A DNA stretch of 24,190 nt from Curvibacter sp. (GTDB lineage Bacteria; Pseudomonadota; Gammaproteobacteria; Burkholderiales; Burkholderiaceae_C): positions 1 to 24,190 of the forward strand of contig DNQP01000012.1 in the NCBI GenBank assembly GCA_003500955.1. Direction: 5' to 3'. The translations under genes were made by a program, and so were the position numbers. The notes beneath the pieces were generated by a model. The model was not told where the DNA came from, ran no database searches, and worked only from the letters and a program-made list of their open reading frames with translations. Each line of letters starts with the position of its first letter. Within the stretch, counting starts at the first letter, position 1. This document shows, piece after piece, positions 1 to 7,500 of the stretch.

Positions 1-44
1 TCGATGCCGTAGTGGATCGGGGCGGGGCTGGACTTCTGGGGCAT
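1..44 (-). CDS. Start of an unidentified gene leaving the window, possibly an M61-family peptidase
   Basis: An ATG on the minus strand at 44-42, 17 bases after the dsbC stop, opens a frame beginning MPQKSSPAPIHYGI that runs to the window edge. Only 14 codons are visible. An N-terminal Ile-His-Tyr a few residues into the protein resembles the start of M61 (glycyl aminopeptidase-like) proteins, which I recall lying near dsbC in related bacteria, but this is a weak inference. No clear Shine-Dalgarno sequence precedes the ATG, so translation may be coupled to dsbC. Confidence 0.35.
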   Translation of the reverse strand, partial: MPQKSSPAPIHYGI

Positions 45-61
45 GGGGGCGGCGAGGTGGC

Positions 62-778
62 TCAGCGGGCCGCGGCCGTGAGCTGTTTTTCGATCTGGGC
101 GAGGTCAATCGCGCCGGGTACGCGGCTGCCGTCGGCGAAGAACAGCGTGGGCGTGCCCTGGACCTTGAGCTTCTGGCCGAAGGCCAGGTTGCGCTGGATG
201 GCTTGCACATCGCAGGCGGTGGCCGAGGGCAGCTGGTCCTTGAGCATCAGATCGAGCCAGGCCTGGGAGCGCTCCTTGGCACACCAGACCAGTTTGGATT
301 TCTCCGTCGAGCCCGGGCCCAGCACGGGGTAGAGGAAGACGTGGATGGTGACGTTGTCCAGCTTGGCCAGATCACGCTCAATACGCTTGCAATAGCCGCA
401 GTTCGGGTCGGAGAAGATGGCCATCTTGCGCTGGCCGTTGCCGCGCACCACCGTGAACGCGTCCTTGAAGGGCAGGCTCTTGAAGTCGATGGCCAGCAGC
501 TTGTCGACCCGCTCCTCGGTGAGGTTGCGCTTCTGGCGCACGTCGATCAGATTGCCTTGGATCAGGTAGTTGCCTTCGGCATCGGTGTAGAAGATCTCGT
601 TGTCGTTGACGCGGATCTCATACAGGCCGGGGAGGGGCGTCTTGCTGACCTCGTTGATGGCCGGCAGTTGCGGCAGGCGCTCGGCCAGGTTCTTGCGGAT
701 GGTGGCCTCCTGCGCACCGGCGCCCAAGGCCAGCAGGGCGGCCAGCAGGCCCGTGATCAGTTGCGTCATCGTCTTCAT
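62..778 (-). CDS. dsbC: Periplasmic thiol:disulfide interchange protein DsbC
   Basis: This protein isomerises wrong disulfides in periplasmic proteins and is normally kept reduced by DsbD. The start is set at the second Met of the open frame (codon at 778), because GAAGGA lies five bases upstream of it, whereas an ATG six bases earlier would overlap that ribosome site. The product is 238 residues. Residues 1-22 form a signal peptide, with likely cleavage near AGA/QEA. Residues about 23-85 match the DsbC dimerisation domain. A thioredoxin fold follows, with active site C127-G-Y-C130, the cis-proline loop GTPTLFF near residue 210, and a second cysteine pair (about C166 and C189) equivalent to the structural disulfide of E. 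coli DsbC. It starts nine bases after the ubiH-like stop, so the two are probably co-transcribed. Confidence 0.93.
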   Translation of the reverse strand: MKTMTQLITGLLAALLALGAGAQEATIRKNLAERLPQLPAINEVSKTPLPGLYEIRVNDNEIFYTDAEGNYLIQGNLIDVRQKRNLTEERVDKLLAIDFKSLPFKDAFTVVRGNGQRKMAIFSDPNCGYCKRIERDLAKLDNVTIHVFLYPVLGPGSTEKSKLVWCAKERSQAWLDLMLKDQLPSATACDVQAIQRNLAFGQKLKVQGTPTLFFADGSRVPGAIDLAQIEKQLTAAAR

Positions 779-787
779 GTCCATCCT

Positions 788-1903
788 TCAAAAATTCATG
801 GCCTTCTGTGCCAGCCAGTGCTTGAGCCAGCCACTGCGCTCCACGCCCTGCAGGCCCCAGTTGCGCAGCGCACTCCAGGCCTGACCCTCGCGGGCGAAGA
901 GCAGCTGCAGGCCGTCCATGCCCATGTCCAGCGCCAGCATGCCGGCCTTGCGCGAGCGCTCGTAGCGGCGCAGCAGCTTCTCGTCGTCCACGCCGCGCCA
1001 GTACTCGCGGCCGTGCAGCACGCGCGTCAGCTCGGCCGCATCGGCCAGGCCCAGGTTGAGCCCCTGGCCGGCCAGCGGATGCACGTTGTGCGCCGCGTCA
1101 CCGGCCAGCACCCAGGCGCCGCCTGCGGACCGCCCCGACCACTGCCGGGCTTGGGCCTTCTGCAGCGGCCAGGTCTTGCGCTGGCTGATCAGGCTCAGCG
1201 GGCCCAGGGTCTGGTGGCTGGCGCGGCCGATTTCCTCGCAGAAGGCGGCCGGCTCCAGCTGCTGCAGTTGCGCCGCACGCTCTGCAGGGACAGACCAGAC
1301 CACGGCCACGGAGTTCCCCTGCGCGCCGCCCAAGGGCAGAAAAGCCAGGATCTCGCCCTGGGCGAACCACTGGCGGGCTACCCCGCCATGCGGCTTGTCG
1401 CAATGCAGGCGGGTGGCCAGGGCGTGCTGGGGGTAGGGGGTGATGTCGACATCGACGCCGAATTCGGCCCGGGTGCTGCTGGCGCGGCCTTCGCAGACCA
1501 CCGTCAGCTTCGCTGGGGCCGAGGCCGACAGCACCTCGATCTGCGGCTGGTAGCGCACGGCCTCGGCCAGCTGGGCTTCGAGCACGGGCACGTCGACGAT
1601 CCAGGTCAGGGCGGGGGCCCCCAGCGGGGCGGCATCGAAGTTGAGCTCGCTGCCGCGGTCGCCCCAGACCTGCATGTGCGTCACCGGGGTGGCGGCGCTC
1701 TCGTCCTCGGGCCAGGCGCGCACGCTCTCCAGCAGCTCGCGCGAGGCGCGGTTCAAGGCGTAGGCACGCACGTCGGCGCTCGGGGGAGTTACGGCGGGCT
1801 GTTCCACCAGGCCGACGCGCAGACGCTCGCGCGCCAGCAGCAGGGCCAGGGTGCGGCCGACTATGCCGCTGCCGCGTATGCAGATGTCGAGGGCTTGGGG
1901 CAT
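788..1903 (-). CDS. FAD-dependent monooxygenase of the UbiH/UbiF/Coq6 family
   Basis: The 371-residue product is probably a flavoprotein hydroxylase acting on a ubiquinone precursor. Visible features are the N-terminal dinucleotide-binding GSGIVG (residues 11-16, Gly11-x-Gly13-x-x-Gly16) and the FAD-ribityl motif GDAAHNVHPLAGQGLNLG (residues 268-285), typical of the UbiH/COQ6 family. The middle DG motif is degenerate, reading EGRASSTR (about 138-145) instead of the usual DGxxSxxR. The start was chosen at the ATG ending at 1901, because the fold begins six residues later and an upstream ATG adds ten residues without a ribosome site. Which hydroxylation step (C5, C6 or C7) it performs cannot be told from the sequence. 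It lies upstream of dsbC in the same direction and diverges from the MOSC gene. The short promoter-to-start distance suggests a leaderless message. Confidence 0.85.
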   Translation of the reverse strand: MPQALDICIRGSGIVGRTLALLLARERLRVGLVEQPAVTPPSADVRAYALNRASRELLESVRAWPEDESAATPVTHMQVWGDRGSELNFDAAPLGAPALTWIVDVPVLEAQLAEAVRYQPQIEVLSASAPAKLTVVCEGRASSTRAEFGVDVDITPYPQHALATRLHCDKPHGGVARQWFAQGEILAFLPLGGAQGNSVAVVWSVPAERAAQLQQLEPAAFCEEIGRASHQTLGPLSLISQRKTWPLQKAQARQWSGRSAGGAWVLAGDAAHNVHPLAGQGLNLGLADAAELTRVLHGREYWRGVDDEKLLRRYERSRKAGMLALDMGMDGLQLLFAREGQAWSALRNWGLQGVERSGWLKHWLAQKAMNF

Positions 1904-1909
1904 GGGAGC

Positions 1910-1915
1910 ATTGTA
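1910..1915 (-). promoter_or_regulatory. Candidate -10 element for the ubiH-like gene
   Basis: The minus strand reads TACAAT only six bases before the ATG of the ubiH-like gene, so transcription from it would begin at or next to the start codon. No convincing -35 hexamer is visible. This is a motif match only. Confidence 0.3.
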
Positions 1916-1974
1916 GAAGCCGGGCCTGTCCAAGGCAGAATCAGGCTTTTCGACCCGACCCCAGGAACCTTCCC

Positions 1975-2889
1975 GTGACTGCTCCTGCTTCCGCGCCGGC
2001 CGACGTGCAGGCCCGCATCGCCCGCCTTTTTGTCTATCCCATCAAGTCCTGTGCCGGCATCGAGCTGTCCGAGGCCGTGCTGACCGAGACCGGGCTGGAC
2101 CTGGACCGCGCCTGGATGGTGGTGGACGAGGAGGGTGAGTTCATCTCCCAGCGCGAAGCCCCGCGAATGGCCCTGATCCAGCCGGCCTTCAAGCGGGGGG
2201 GCACCGAGCTGCAGCTGCGTGCCCCAGGCATGCTGGCCCTGCATCTGCTGGTCGATGCCGTAGAGGCACCGACCCGCGTGCGCGTCTGGGACGATGAGGT
2301 GCCGGCCTATGACATGGGCGACATCGCGGCCCAGTGGTTCACCGATTTCCTGGCGCTCAACGATGAGGGCCTGCCCCGTGCCAATGCTCCCAAGTACCGC
2401 CTGGTGCGTTTCGACCCCGTGCACCGGCGCCTCTCCAGCCTGCAGTGGACCGGCGGCATCGAGGCGCCCAACCAGTTCAGCGATGGCTATCCCGTGCTGG
2501 TGCTGGGGCAGTCCGCACTCGATGGTCTGAACGCCCGGCTCAAGACGGCTGGCCACGGGCCCGTGGACATCCGGCGCTTCCGGCCCAACATCGTGCTCGA
2601 AGGTCTGGAGGCGCACGACGAGGACCGCGTGGGCCCCTTGCAAATCGCGACCGACCAGGGCCAGGCTGTGCTCACACCCGTCAAGCCCTGCCCGCGCTGC
2701 CCCATCCCCAACATCGATCCCGACACGGCGCGCAGCAGCCCCGAAGTCAACGACACCTTGCAGACCTACCGCCAGGACGCACGTGTCAACGGCGCCCTGA
2801 CCTTCGGCATGAACAGCATCGTCACCGCCGGCGTCGATCATGTGCTGCGTGTGGGACAGACGGTGAGCGCCAGCTACCGTTTCGACTGA
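1975..2889 (+). CDS. MOSC-domain protein, YcbX/mARC type without the ferredoxin domain
   Basis: The product is a 304-residue protein with an N-terminal MOSC_N beta-barrel domain (about residues 13-130; LFVYPIKSCAGIEL is typical) and a C-terminal MOSC domain (about 140-300). It carries the family signatures DIRRFRPNIV (198-207) and KPCPRCPIPNID (237-248). The Cys at 239 or 242 is expected to ligate the molybdenum of the cofactor, as in mARC enzymes, which reduce N-hydroxylated compounds. E. coli YcbX is about 60 residues longer because of a C-terminal [2Fe-2S] domain that is absent here, so electrons must come from a partner. The start is GTG, supported by AGGA eight bases upstream; there is no ATG alternative near the domain start. 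It diverges from the ubiH-like gene with a 71-base gap. Confidence 0.85.
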   Translation: MTAPASAPADVQARIARLFVYPIKSCAGIELSEAVLTETGLDLDRAWMVVDEEGEFISQREAPRMALIQPAFKRGGTELQLRAPGMLALHLLVDAVEAPTRVRVWDDEVPAYDMGDIAAQWFTDFLALNDEGLPRANAPKYRLVRFDPVHRRLSSLQWTGGIEAPNQFSDGYPVLVLGQSALDGLNARLKTAGHGPVDIRRFRPNIVLEGLEAHDEDRVGPLQIATDQGQAVLTPVKPCPRCPIPNIDPDTARSSPEVNDTLQTYRQDARVNGALTFGMNSIVTAGVDHVLRVGQTVSASYRFD

Positions 2890-2918
2890 GCCGGTCCGCC
2901 GGGATCCGGGGCGGGACT

Positions 2919-2924
2919 TACAAT
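2919..2924 (+). promoter_or_regulatory. Candidate -10 element for ychF
   Basis: TACAAT lies about 107 bases before the ychF start in the gap after the MOSC gene. No good -35 hexamer is visible 16-18 bases upstream. It would give a leader of roughly 100 bases containing the inverted repeat described next. Confidence 0.3.
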
Positions 2925-2946
2925 GGGGACCGTTTCAGGCGCCTGA

Positions 2947-3003
2947 GGGCGCCGCCCCTGCTCCGCAGGCCGGCCTGCACGCCGTGCCACGCGGGCGGCG
3001 CCC
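2947..3003 (+). repeat. Nested inverted repeats in the ychF leader
   Basis: An 11-base perfect inverted repeat (GGGCGCCGCCC at 2947-2957, complementary to 2993-3003) encloses a perfect 14-base palindrome (GCAGGCCGGCCTGC at 2965-2978). In RNA this would fold into a long GC-rich stem capped by a smaller hairpin, ending 15 bases before the ychF ribosome site. No T-tract follows, so it is not an intrinsic terminator. Confidence 0.6.
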
Positions 3004-3030
3004 GAGAGGCGCCACATCCCAAGGAAGATC

Positions 3031-4122
3031 ATGAGTCTCAAGTGCGGCATCGTCGGCCTGCCCAACGTCGGCAAATCCACCCTGTTCAACGCCCTGACCA
3101 AGGCGGGTATCGCGGCGGAGAACTACCCTTTCTGCACCATCGAGCCGAATGTCGGCGTGGTCGAGGTGCCGGACCCGCGCCTGGCCCAGCTGGCCGAAAT
3201 CGTGCAGCCCGAGCGCATCGTGCCGGCCATCGTGGAGTTCGTCGACATCGCCGGCCTCGTGGCCGGGGCCAGCACGGGTGAGGGTCTGGGCAACAAGTTC
3301 CTGGCCCACATCCGCGAGACCGACGCCATCGTCAACGTGGTGCGCTGCTTCGCCGACGACAACGTGGTCCACGTGGCGGGCAAGGTGGACCCGATCGCCG
3401 ACATCGAGGTGATCCAGACCGAGCTCTGTCTTGCCGATCTGGGTACGGTCGAGAAGGCGCTGCAGCGCGTGACCAAGACCGCGCGTTCGGGCGACAAGGA
3501 ATCGATCAAGCTCGTGGCCATCCTGGAGAAGTGCCAGGCCGCGCTGGACCAGGGCAAGCCCGTGCGCACGGTCGCATTCAGCAAGGAAGAGCTGCCCCTG
3601 CTCAAGCAGTTCTTCCTGATCACGGCCAAGCCCGCCATGTTCGTGGGCAACGTCAGCGAAGACGGCTTCGAGAACAACCCCTACCTGGACCGTCTGAATG
3701 AGTACGCTGCCACGCAGAACGCGCCGGTGGTGGCCATCTGCGCCAAGATCGAGGCCGAGCTTGCCGAGATGGACGATGCCGACCGCCTGGACTTCCTCAA
3801 GGAACTGGGCCAGGACGAGCCGGGCCTGAACCGTTTGATCCGCGCGGCCTACAAGCTGCTGGGCCTGCAGACCTATTTCACGGCGGGCGTCAAGGAAGTG
3901 CGCGCCTGGACCATCCATGTGGGCGACACCGGCCCGCAGGCCGCCGGCGTGATCCACACCGATTTCGAAAAGGGCTACATCCGCGCCCAGACCATCGCCT
4001 TCGAGGACTACATCGCCTACAAGGGCGAACAGGGCGCCAAGGACGCGGGCAAGATGCGCGCCGAAGGCAAGGAGTACGTCGTCAAGGACGGCGACGTGAT
4101 GAACTTCCTGTTCAGCGCCTGA
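3031..4122 (+). CDS. ychF: Redox-regulated ribosome-associated ATPase YchF (OLA1 family)
   Basis: The product is a 363-residue Obg-family P-loop NTPase of standard length (E. coli YchF also has 363). Family members bind ribosomes and hydrolyse ATP rather than GTP, and act as negative regulators of the oxidative-stress response. The Walker A motif is GLPNVGKST (residues 9-17), the switch II motif is DIAGL (72-76), and the nucleotide-specificity motif is N207-V-S-E210 in place of the GTPase NKxD, which explains ATP preference. A coiled-coil insert (about 130-200) and a C-terminal TGS domain (about 280-363) follow. AAGGAAG sits five bases before the ATG. It is probably co-transcribed with the DUF3095 gene, which begins ten bases downstream. 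Confidence 0.97.
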   Translation: MSLKCGIVGLPNVGKSTLFNALTKAGIAAENYPFCTIEPNVGVVEVPDPRLAQLAEIVQPERIVPAIVEFVDIAGLVAGASTGEGLGNKFLAHIRETDAIVNVVRCFADDNVVHVAGKVDPIADIEVIQTELCLADLGTVEKALQRVTKTARSGDKESIKLVAILEKCQAALDQGKPVRTVAFSKEELPLLKQFFLITAKPAMFVGNVSEDGFENNPYLDRLNEYAATQNAPVVAICAKIEAELAEMDDADRLDFLKELGQDEPGLNRLIRAAYKLLGLQTYFTAGVKEVRAWTIHVGDTGPQAAGVIHTDFEKGYIRAQTIAFEDYIAYKGEQGAKDAGKMRAEGKEYVVKDGDVMNFLFSA

Positions 4123-4132
4123 GCCTGGCCCC

Positions 4133-5275
4133 ATGGTGAATGACCTCGGCCCCTACCTGCAGGCCAGCCAGGTCAGCCGGTTGAGGGACTGGCTCAACGC
4201 GGCGTCCTACACGCCCCTGCCCGACGACTGGGCTGTTTTTGTAGCCGATGTCGAGCAGTCGACCCCTGCCATCAGCGCCGGTCGCTACAAGGAGGTCAAT
4301 GCCTTGGGCGTGGCCTGCATCGTGGCGGTGTGCAATGCCTGCGGGGAGGACCGCATCCCTTACAGCTTTGGCGGTGACGGTGCCGCCTTTGTCGTGCCGC
4401 CATCGCTGCAGGCCGTGGTGGGCAGCGCTCTGCTGGGTTTGAGCGTACGGTCTGCGCCCGCCCTGAGCCTGCATCTGCGTGTGGGCTGCGTACCGGTGAG
4501 GACGCTCAGGGCCCTGGGGAGCGATCTGCGGGTGGCGCGGCGGCGGCTGTCCGCTGGTTTTGACATGGCCTTGTTTTCCGGTGGCGGCTTGTCCCTGGCG
4601 GATGCGCTGGTCAAGGCCGAACCCCAGCGTTATGCCGTGTCCCAGACGCCGCGGCAGGCGCCTTCGATCCAGGGCCTGGAATGTCGCTGGAACGATGTCC
4701 CATCGCGCAGGGGGCGCATCTTGACGCTGCTGGTGCGTGTCCGGCACAACGATCTCAGCCCGCTGCAGGGCCTGATACAGCAGATCGAGGCCCTGATTCC
4801 CCAAGCCAACCCGGTGCGCCGCGACAACCTGCCCCTGAGCTGGCCGCCGCGCCATCTGGGCACCGAGCTGCGTCTCAAGCACCCGCAGTCCTGGCTGCGT
4901 GCCCTGAGCCATGCGGGGCTCTGGGCCCTGACGGGTCTGTTCTCGCGGGTCCTGCGCAGGCAGGCGGCAGACGACGCGACGGCGGCTGGCCGTTACGTGG
5001 CCGGCCTGCTGGACAGCACGGACCATCTGAAGCTCGATGATGTGTTCCGGGCCGTGCTGGACGTGACCGAGCAGGAAGCACGCGCGCTGGAAGCGTCACT
5101 GCAGGCCTTGCAGGCGGCCGGACATCTGGATTACGGCTTGCACGCCAGTGACCATGCCCTGATGACCTGCCTTGTGCGATCCATGACGCAGCACGTCCAT
5201 TTTGTCGATGGCGGCGACGGCGGTTACGCCCTGGCCGCGCGTCAGCTCAAGGCCCGGCAGGTGGCTGCTTCCTGA
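4133..5275 (+). CDS. DUF3095-type protein with class III cyclase-like motifs
   Basis: This 380-residue soluble protein has no signal peptide or membrane segment. Its N-terminal third matches my recollection of the DUF3095 family (a start of about LPDDW, then xADVxxST, GRYKEVN and FGGDGAAFVVPP). The segment VADVEQST (residues 37-44) resembles the metal-binding loop of class III nucleotidyl cyclases (F/T-D-I-x-G-S/F-T), and FGGDGAAFV (79-87) resembles their second metal loop (GDG), with candidate metal ligands D39 and D82. The substrate-selecting Lys before GDG in adenylyl cyclases is not obvious here. The C-terminal 100 residues look helical and are unassigned. Activity is unknown. It follows ychF by ten bases with no clear ribosome site, suggesting coupling, and converges on tctE with a 12-base gap. 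Confidence 0.75.
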   Translation: MVNDLGPYLQASQVSRLRDWLNAASYTPLPDDWAVFVADVEQSTPAISAGRYKEVNALGVACIVAVCNACGEDRIPYSFGGDGAAFVVPPSLQAVVGSALLGLSVRSAPALSLHLRVGCVPVRTLRALGSDLRVARRRLSAGFDMALFSGGGLSLADALVKAEPQRYAVSQTPRQAPSIQGLECRWNDVPSRRGRILTLLVRVRHNDLSPLQGLIQQIEALIPQANPVRRDNLPLSWPPRHLGTELRLKHPQSWLRALSHAGLWALTGLFSRVLRRQAADDATAAGRYVAGLLDSTDHLKLDDVFRAVLDVTEQEARALEASLQALQAAGHLDYGLHASDHALMTCLVRSMTQHVHFVDGGDGGYALAARQLKARQVAAS

Positions 5276-5287
5276 GGCAAGGCCGCG

Positions 5288-6679
5288 TCAGGTGGCCTGG
5301 CCCTTGTCCCAGGCCAGCCGCACGACCGTCCCCTGCGCGGGGGGCGGGCTGCTGCGCAGCGTGACCTGCGCGCCATATTGCTGTGCGATTTCCCGCACGA
5401 TGGCCAGGCCCAGCCCGCTGCCACGCCGGGACGCAGGCGCAGCCCGGTAGAAGCGCTCGAAGACATAGGCCTGGTGTTCGGCGGGAATGCCGGGGCCGCT
5501 GTCTTCCACCTCCAACCAGCGCGCGCCTACCCGCACCGTGACCCGTGTGCCGGGCGGGGTGTGGTGCAGGGCGTTGTCGATCAGATTGGCCAGGGCCTCA
5601 TGCAGCAGGGCCGCCGAGCCCGGCACCTCGCAGGCTGGCACGTCCGTTTCGAAGCCCAGGTCGTCGCCGCGCTGCAGGGCGCGTGGCAGGTATTCCTCGA
5701 TCACCTGCCGTGCCAGCGCGACCAAGTCCACCGACGCTGCATTCGCAGCCGCAGGCAAGGCGCCCGCATGTTCCGCGCGGGTCAGGGCCAGCAGTTGTTC
5801 GGTGAGCCGTACGGCGTCATCGGTCGTGCGGCGCGCGGCGGCCACGGCCGCAGGGTCGCGGTCGGCCAGTGCCAGCTGGGTCTTGAGCACGGTCAGCGGG
5901 GTGCGCAGCTGGTGGGCGGCGTTGTCGAGGAAACGCTTGCGGATGTCGATCAGGCGGCCCAGGCGCGCCAGATAGCCATTGAGCGTGCCCACCAGCGGAT
6001 GCAGCTCGCGTGGCAGATCGGGCGGAGCGATGGGGGAGAGGTCATCGTCGTCGCGCGCGGCCAGGCGCTGGCGGAAATGCTCCAGCGGCCGGATGCCGCG
6101 CTGCACGCCCACGACCACGAGCAGGGCCGCAGCCAGCAGCAGCAGGCCCTGGCTCAGCAGGGTTTCGCGCAGCTGCTGGCGGACCATCTGCTGGCGCGTC
6201 TCCAGGGTTTCGGCCACGCTGATCTTGAGGATGTGGGGCTGGTCGCGCTCATCTTCCAGCACATGGATCAGGTGGGCCAGGCGTACCGGTCGGCCGCGGA
6301 ACTCCCCGTCCTCGAACTGCACCAGGGCGTGGTAGCGCACGCTGGCCGCCGGACCGGCGTGGGGGGGCGGCAGGGCCGGGTCGCCGGCCAGGTGACTACC
6401 GGCCGCATCCGCCACGCGGTAGTAGAGGCGCGAGCCGGTGTGGTTCTCCAGCAGGTAACCGGCCGCGCGCAGCACACTGACTTGCAAGGCACCCTGGCGC
6501 CAGACCAGTTCTTCCGCCAGGGCGCGGCTGGCCAGGTAGAGCGCCCGGTCGTAGGCCTCGTTGCTGGCCTCGACGGCGTTGCCGTAAGCGACCCAGGCGT
6601 TGACGGTGATGAGCCCGGCCAGCGGCAGCAGGATCCAGCCCAGCAGGCGCGCGCGCAGGGACGGCGCATTGCGCGTCAT
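5288..6679 (-). CDS. tctE: Two-component sensor histidine kinase, TctE type
   Basis: The 463-residue membrane kinase has a transmembrane segment at about 12-32, a periplasmic sensing region of the 2CSK_N kind (about 33-172), a second transmembrane segment at about 175-192, and a HAMP-like linker. The dimerisation/phospho-acceptor helix follows, with H256 in DNAAHQLRTPL. The ATPase domain carries the N-box NLIDNALHH (365-373), G1 DSGPGIP (393-399) and G2 RGSGLGLAI (419-427). GGAGGAAGG precedes the ATG, and the gene begins one base after the tctD stop, so the pair is translationally coupled. The adjacent divergent tctCBA operon implies that it senses a tricarboxylate such as citrate, as in Salmonella TctE, but the true ligand is not visible in the sequence. 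Confidence 0.9.
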   Translation of the reverse strand: MTRNAPSLRARLLGWILLPLAGLITVNAWVAYGNAVEASNEAYDRALYLASRALAEELVWRQGALQVSVLRAAGYLLENHTGSRLYYRVADAAGSHLAGDPALPPPHAGPAASVRYHALVQFEDGEFRGRPVRLAHLIHVLEDERDQPHILKISVAETLETRQQMVRQQLRETLLSQGLLLLAAALLVVVGVQRGIRPLEHFRQRLAARDDDDLSPIAPPDLPRELHPLVGTLNGYLARLGRLIDIRKRFLDNAAHQLRTPLTVLKTQLALADRDPAAVAAARRTTDDAVRLTEQLLALTRAEHAGALPAAANAASVDLVALARQVIEEYLPRALQRGDDLGFETDVPACEVPGSAALLHEALANLIDNALHHTPPGTRVTVRVGARWLEVEDSGPGIPAEHQAYVFERFYRAAPASRRGSGLGLAIVREIAQQYGAQVTLRSSPPPAQGTVVRLAWDKGQAT

Positions 6680-6680
6680 C

Positions 6681-7400
6681 TCAGCCTTCCTCCACCGGGG
6701 CGGGCATGAGCATATAGCCCAGGCCGCGGATGGTGTGCACGCCCGGTGCCGCGGCTTGACCGGCCGGCCGGGCGCAGGCCTCGAGCTTCTTGCGCAGGCG
6801 GTGGATCAGCACTTCCACGGCCTCCCGCTCCACGGCCTCGTCGCCGAAGACGGCCTGGTGCAGCTCATCCTTGCTCACGGTCTGGCGCGCTTTCTCCAGC
6901 AGCGCGCGCAGGGCGGCGGCTTCGCGCGGGGTCAGGGCCAGCGGTTGGTCGTGCACGCTGACCTGGCCTGAATCGCGGTCCATCTCCAGCGGTCCCAGGC
7001 GCAGACGCGTGTTGCGCGTGCGGCCCGGGCGGCGCAGCAGGGCTTGCAGCCGGGCTTCGAGCTCGCTCAGGTCGAAGGGCTTGGGCAGGTAGTCGTCGGC
7101 ACCGAGGTTCAGGCCCAGCACGCGGTCGGGCACGCTGGCGCGTGCGGTCAGCACCAGCACGGGCACGGGGTCGCCACGCTCGCGCAGGGTCTGCAGCACG
7201 GTGAGGCCATCGGTGCCGGGCAGCTGCAGGTCCAGCAGCACGGCGTCCAGGCCATGCCCCGGAGCAAGCTGGGCGAGCGCCTCGTGACCGTCGCGCGCGA
7301 AGCTCACGCGCATCCCGGCCTGGCGCAGGGCCGTGCCCAACCAGAGGGCCAGATCAGGCGTGTCTTCGACCAGCAGCAGATGCGGACCTAGGGTATTCAC
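6681..7400 (-). CDS. tctD: OmpR-family response regulator, TctD type
   Basis: The 239-residue regulator has a receiver domain (residues about 6-122; acidic pocket E12/D13, phospho-acceptor D57, conserved T85 and K107) and a C-terminal winged-helix DNA-binding domain (about 132-232, with VEVLIHRLRKKL as the recognition helix region and GLGYML at the wing). The GTG ending at 7398 was chosen because the receiver fold begins six residues after it. An in-frame ATG at 7457 would add 19 residues unlike the family and has no ribosome site. The start is poorly preceded by a Shine-Dalgarno sequence. Phosphorylated TctD should activate the divergent tctC promoter, and the paired repeat next to its own start suggests autoregulation. 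Confidence 0.88.
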   Translation of the reverse strand: MNTLGPHLLLVEDTPDLALWLGTALRQAGMRVSFARDGHEALAQLAPGHGLDAVLLDLQLPGTDGLTVLQTLRERGDPVPVLVLTARASVPDRVLGLNLGADDYLPKPFDLSELEARLQALLRRPGRTRNTRLRLGPLEMDRDSGQVSVHDQPLALTPREAAALRALLEKARQTVSKDELHQAVFGDEAVEREAVEVLIHRLRKKLEACARPAGQAAAPGVHTIRGLGYMLMPAPVEEG

Positions 7401-7408
7401 GGGGGTGC

Positions 7409-7429
7409 TTTGACAGCCGTTTGAAAGCC
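7409..7429 (+). promoter_or_regulatory. Candidate TctD operator: two direct repeats 11 bp apart
   Basis: TTTGACAGCC (7409-7418) and TTTGAAAGCC (7420-7429) match at nine of ten bases with a start-to-start distance of 11 bases. Tandem half-sites at about one helical turn are typical of OmpR/PhoB-family regulators. The pair lies nine bases from the tctD start and about 70 bases upstream of tctC. Binding by TctD is inferred, not shown. Confidence 0.5.
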
Positions 7430-7500
7430 AATGGCGAGGCCGCTGACCAGAATGCATGCACGGGCGACGCGCCTCAATTGATCTTACACAGGAGATGACC

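Noticed and set aside
203..1978. A 591-codon plus-strand open frame opposite dsbC and the ubiH-like gene
   Set aside because: The translation is low in information (Gly/Ala/Gln/Leu-rich) and matches no family, while both minus-strand genes show clear motifs and spacing.
5293..5316. Eight-base inverted repeat (TGGCCTGG / CCAGGCCA) near the tctE 3' end, considered as a terminator for the DUF3095 gene
   Set aside because: It lies inside tctE coding sequence, has no T-tract and is within chance expectation for this GC content.
7457..7457. An upstream ATG as the tctD start
   Set aside because: It would add 19 residues not seen before the receiver fold, lacks a ribosome site, and would place the candidate operator inside coding sequence.
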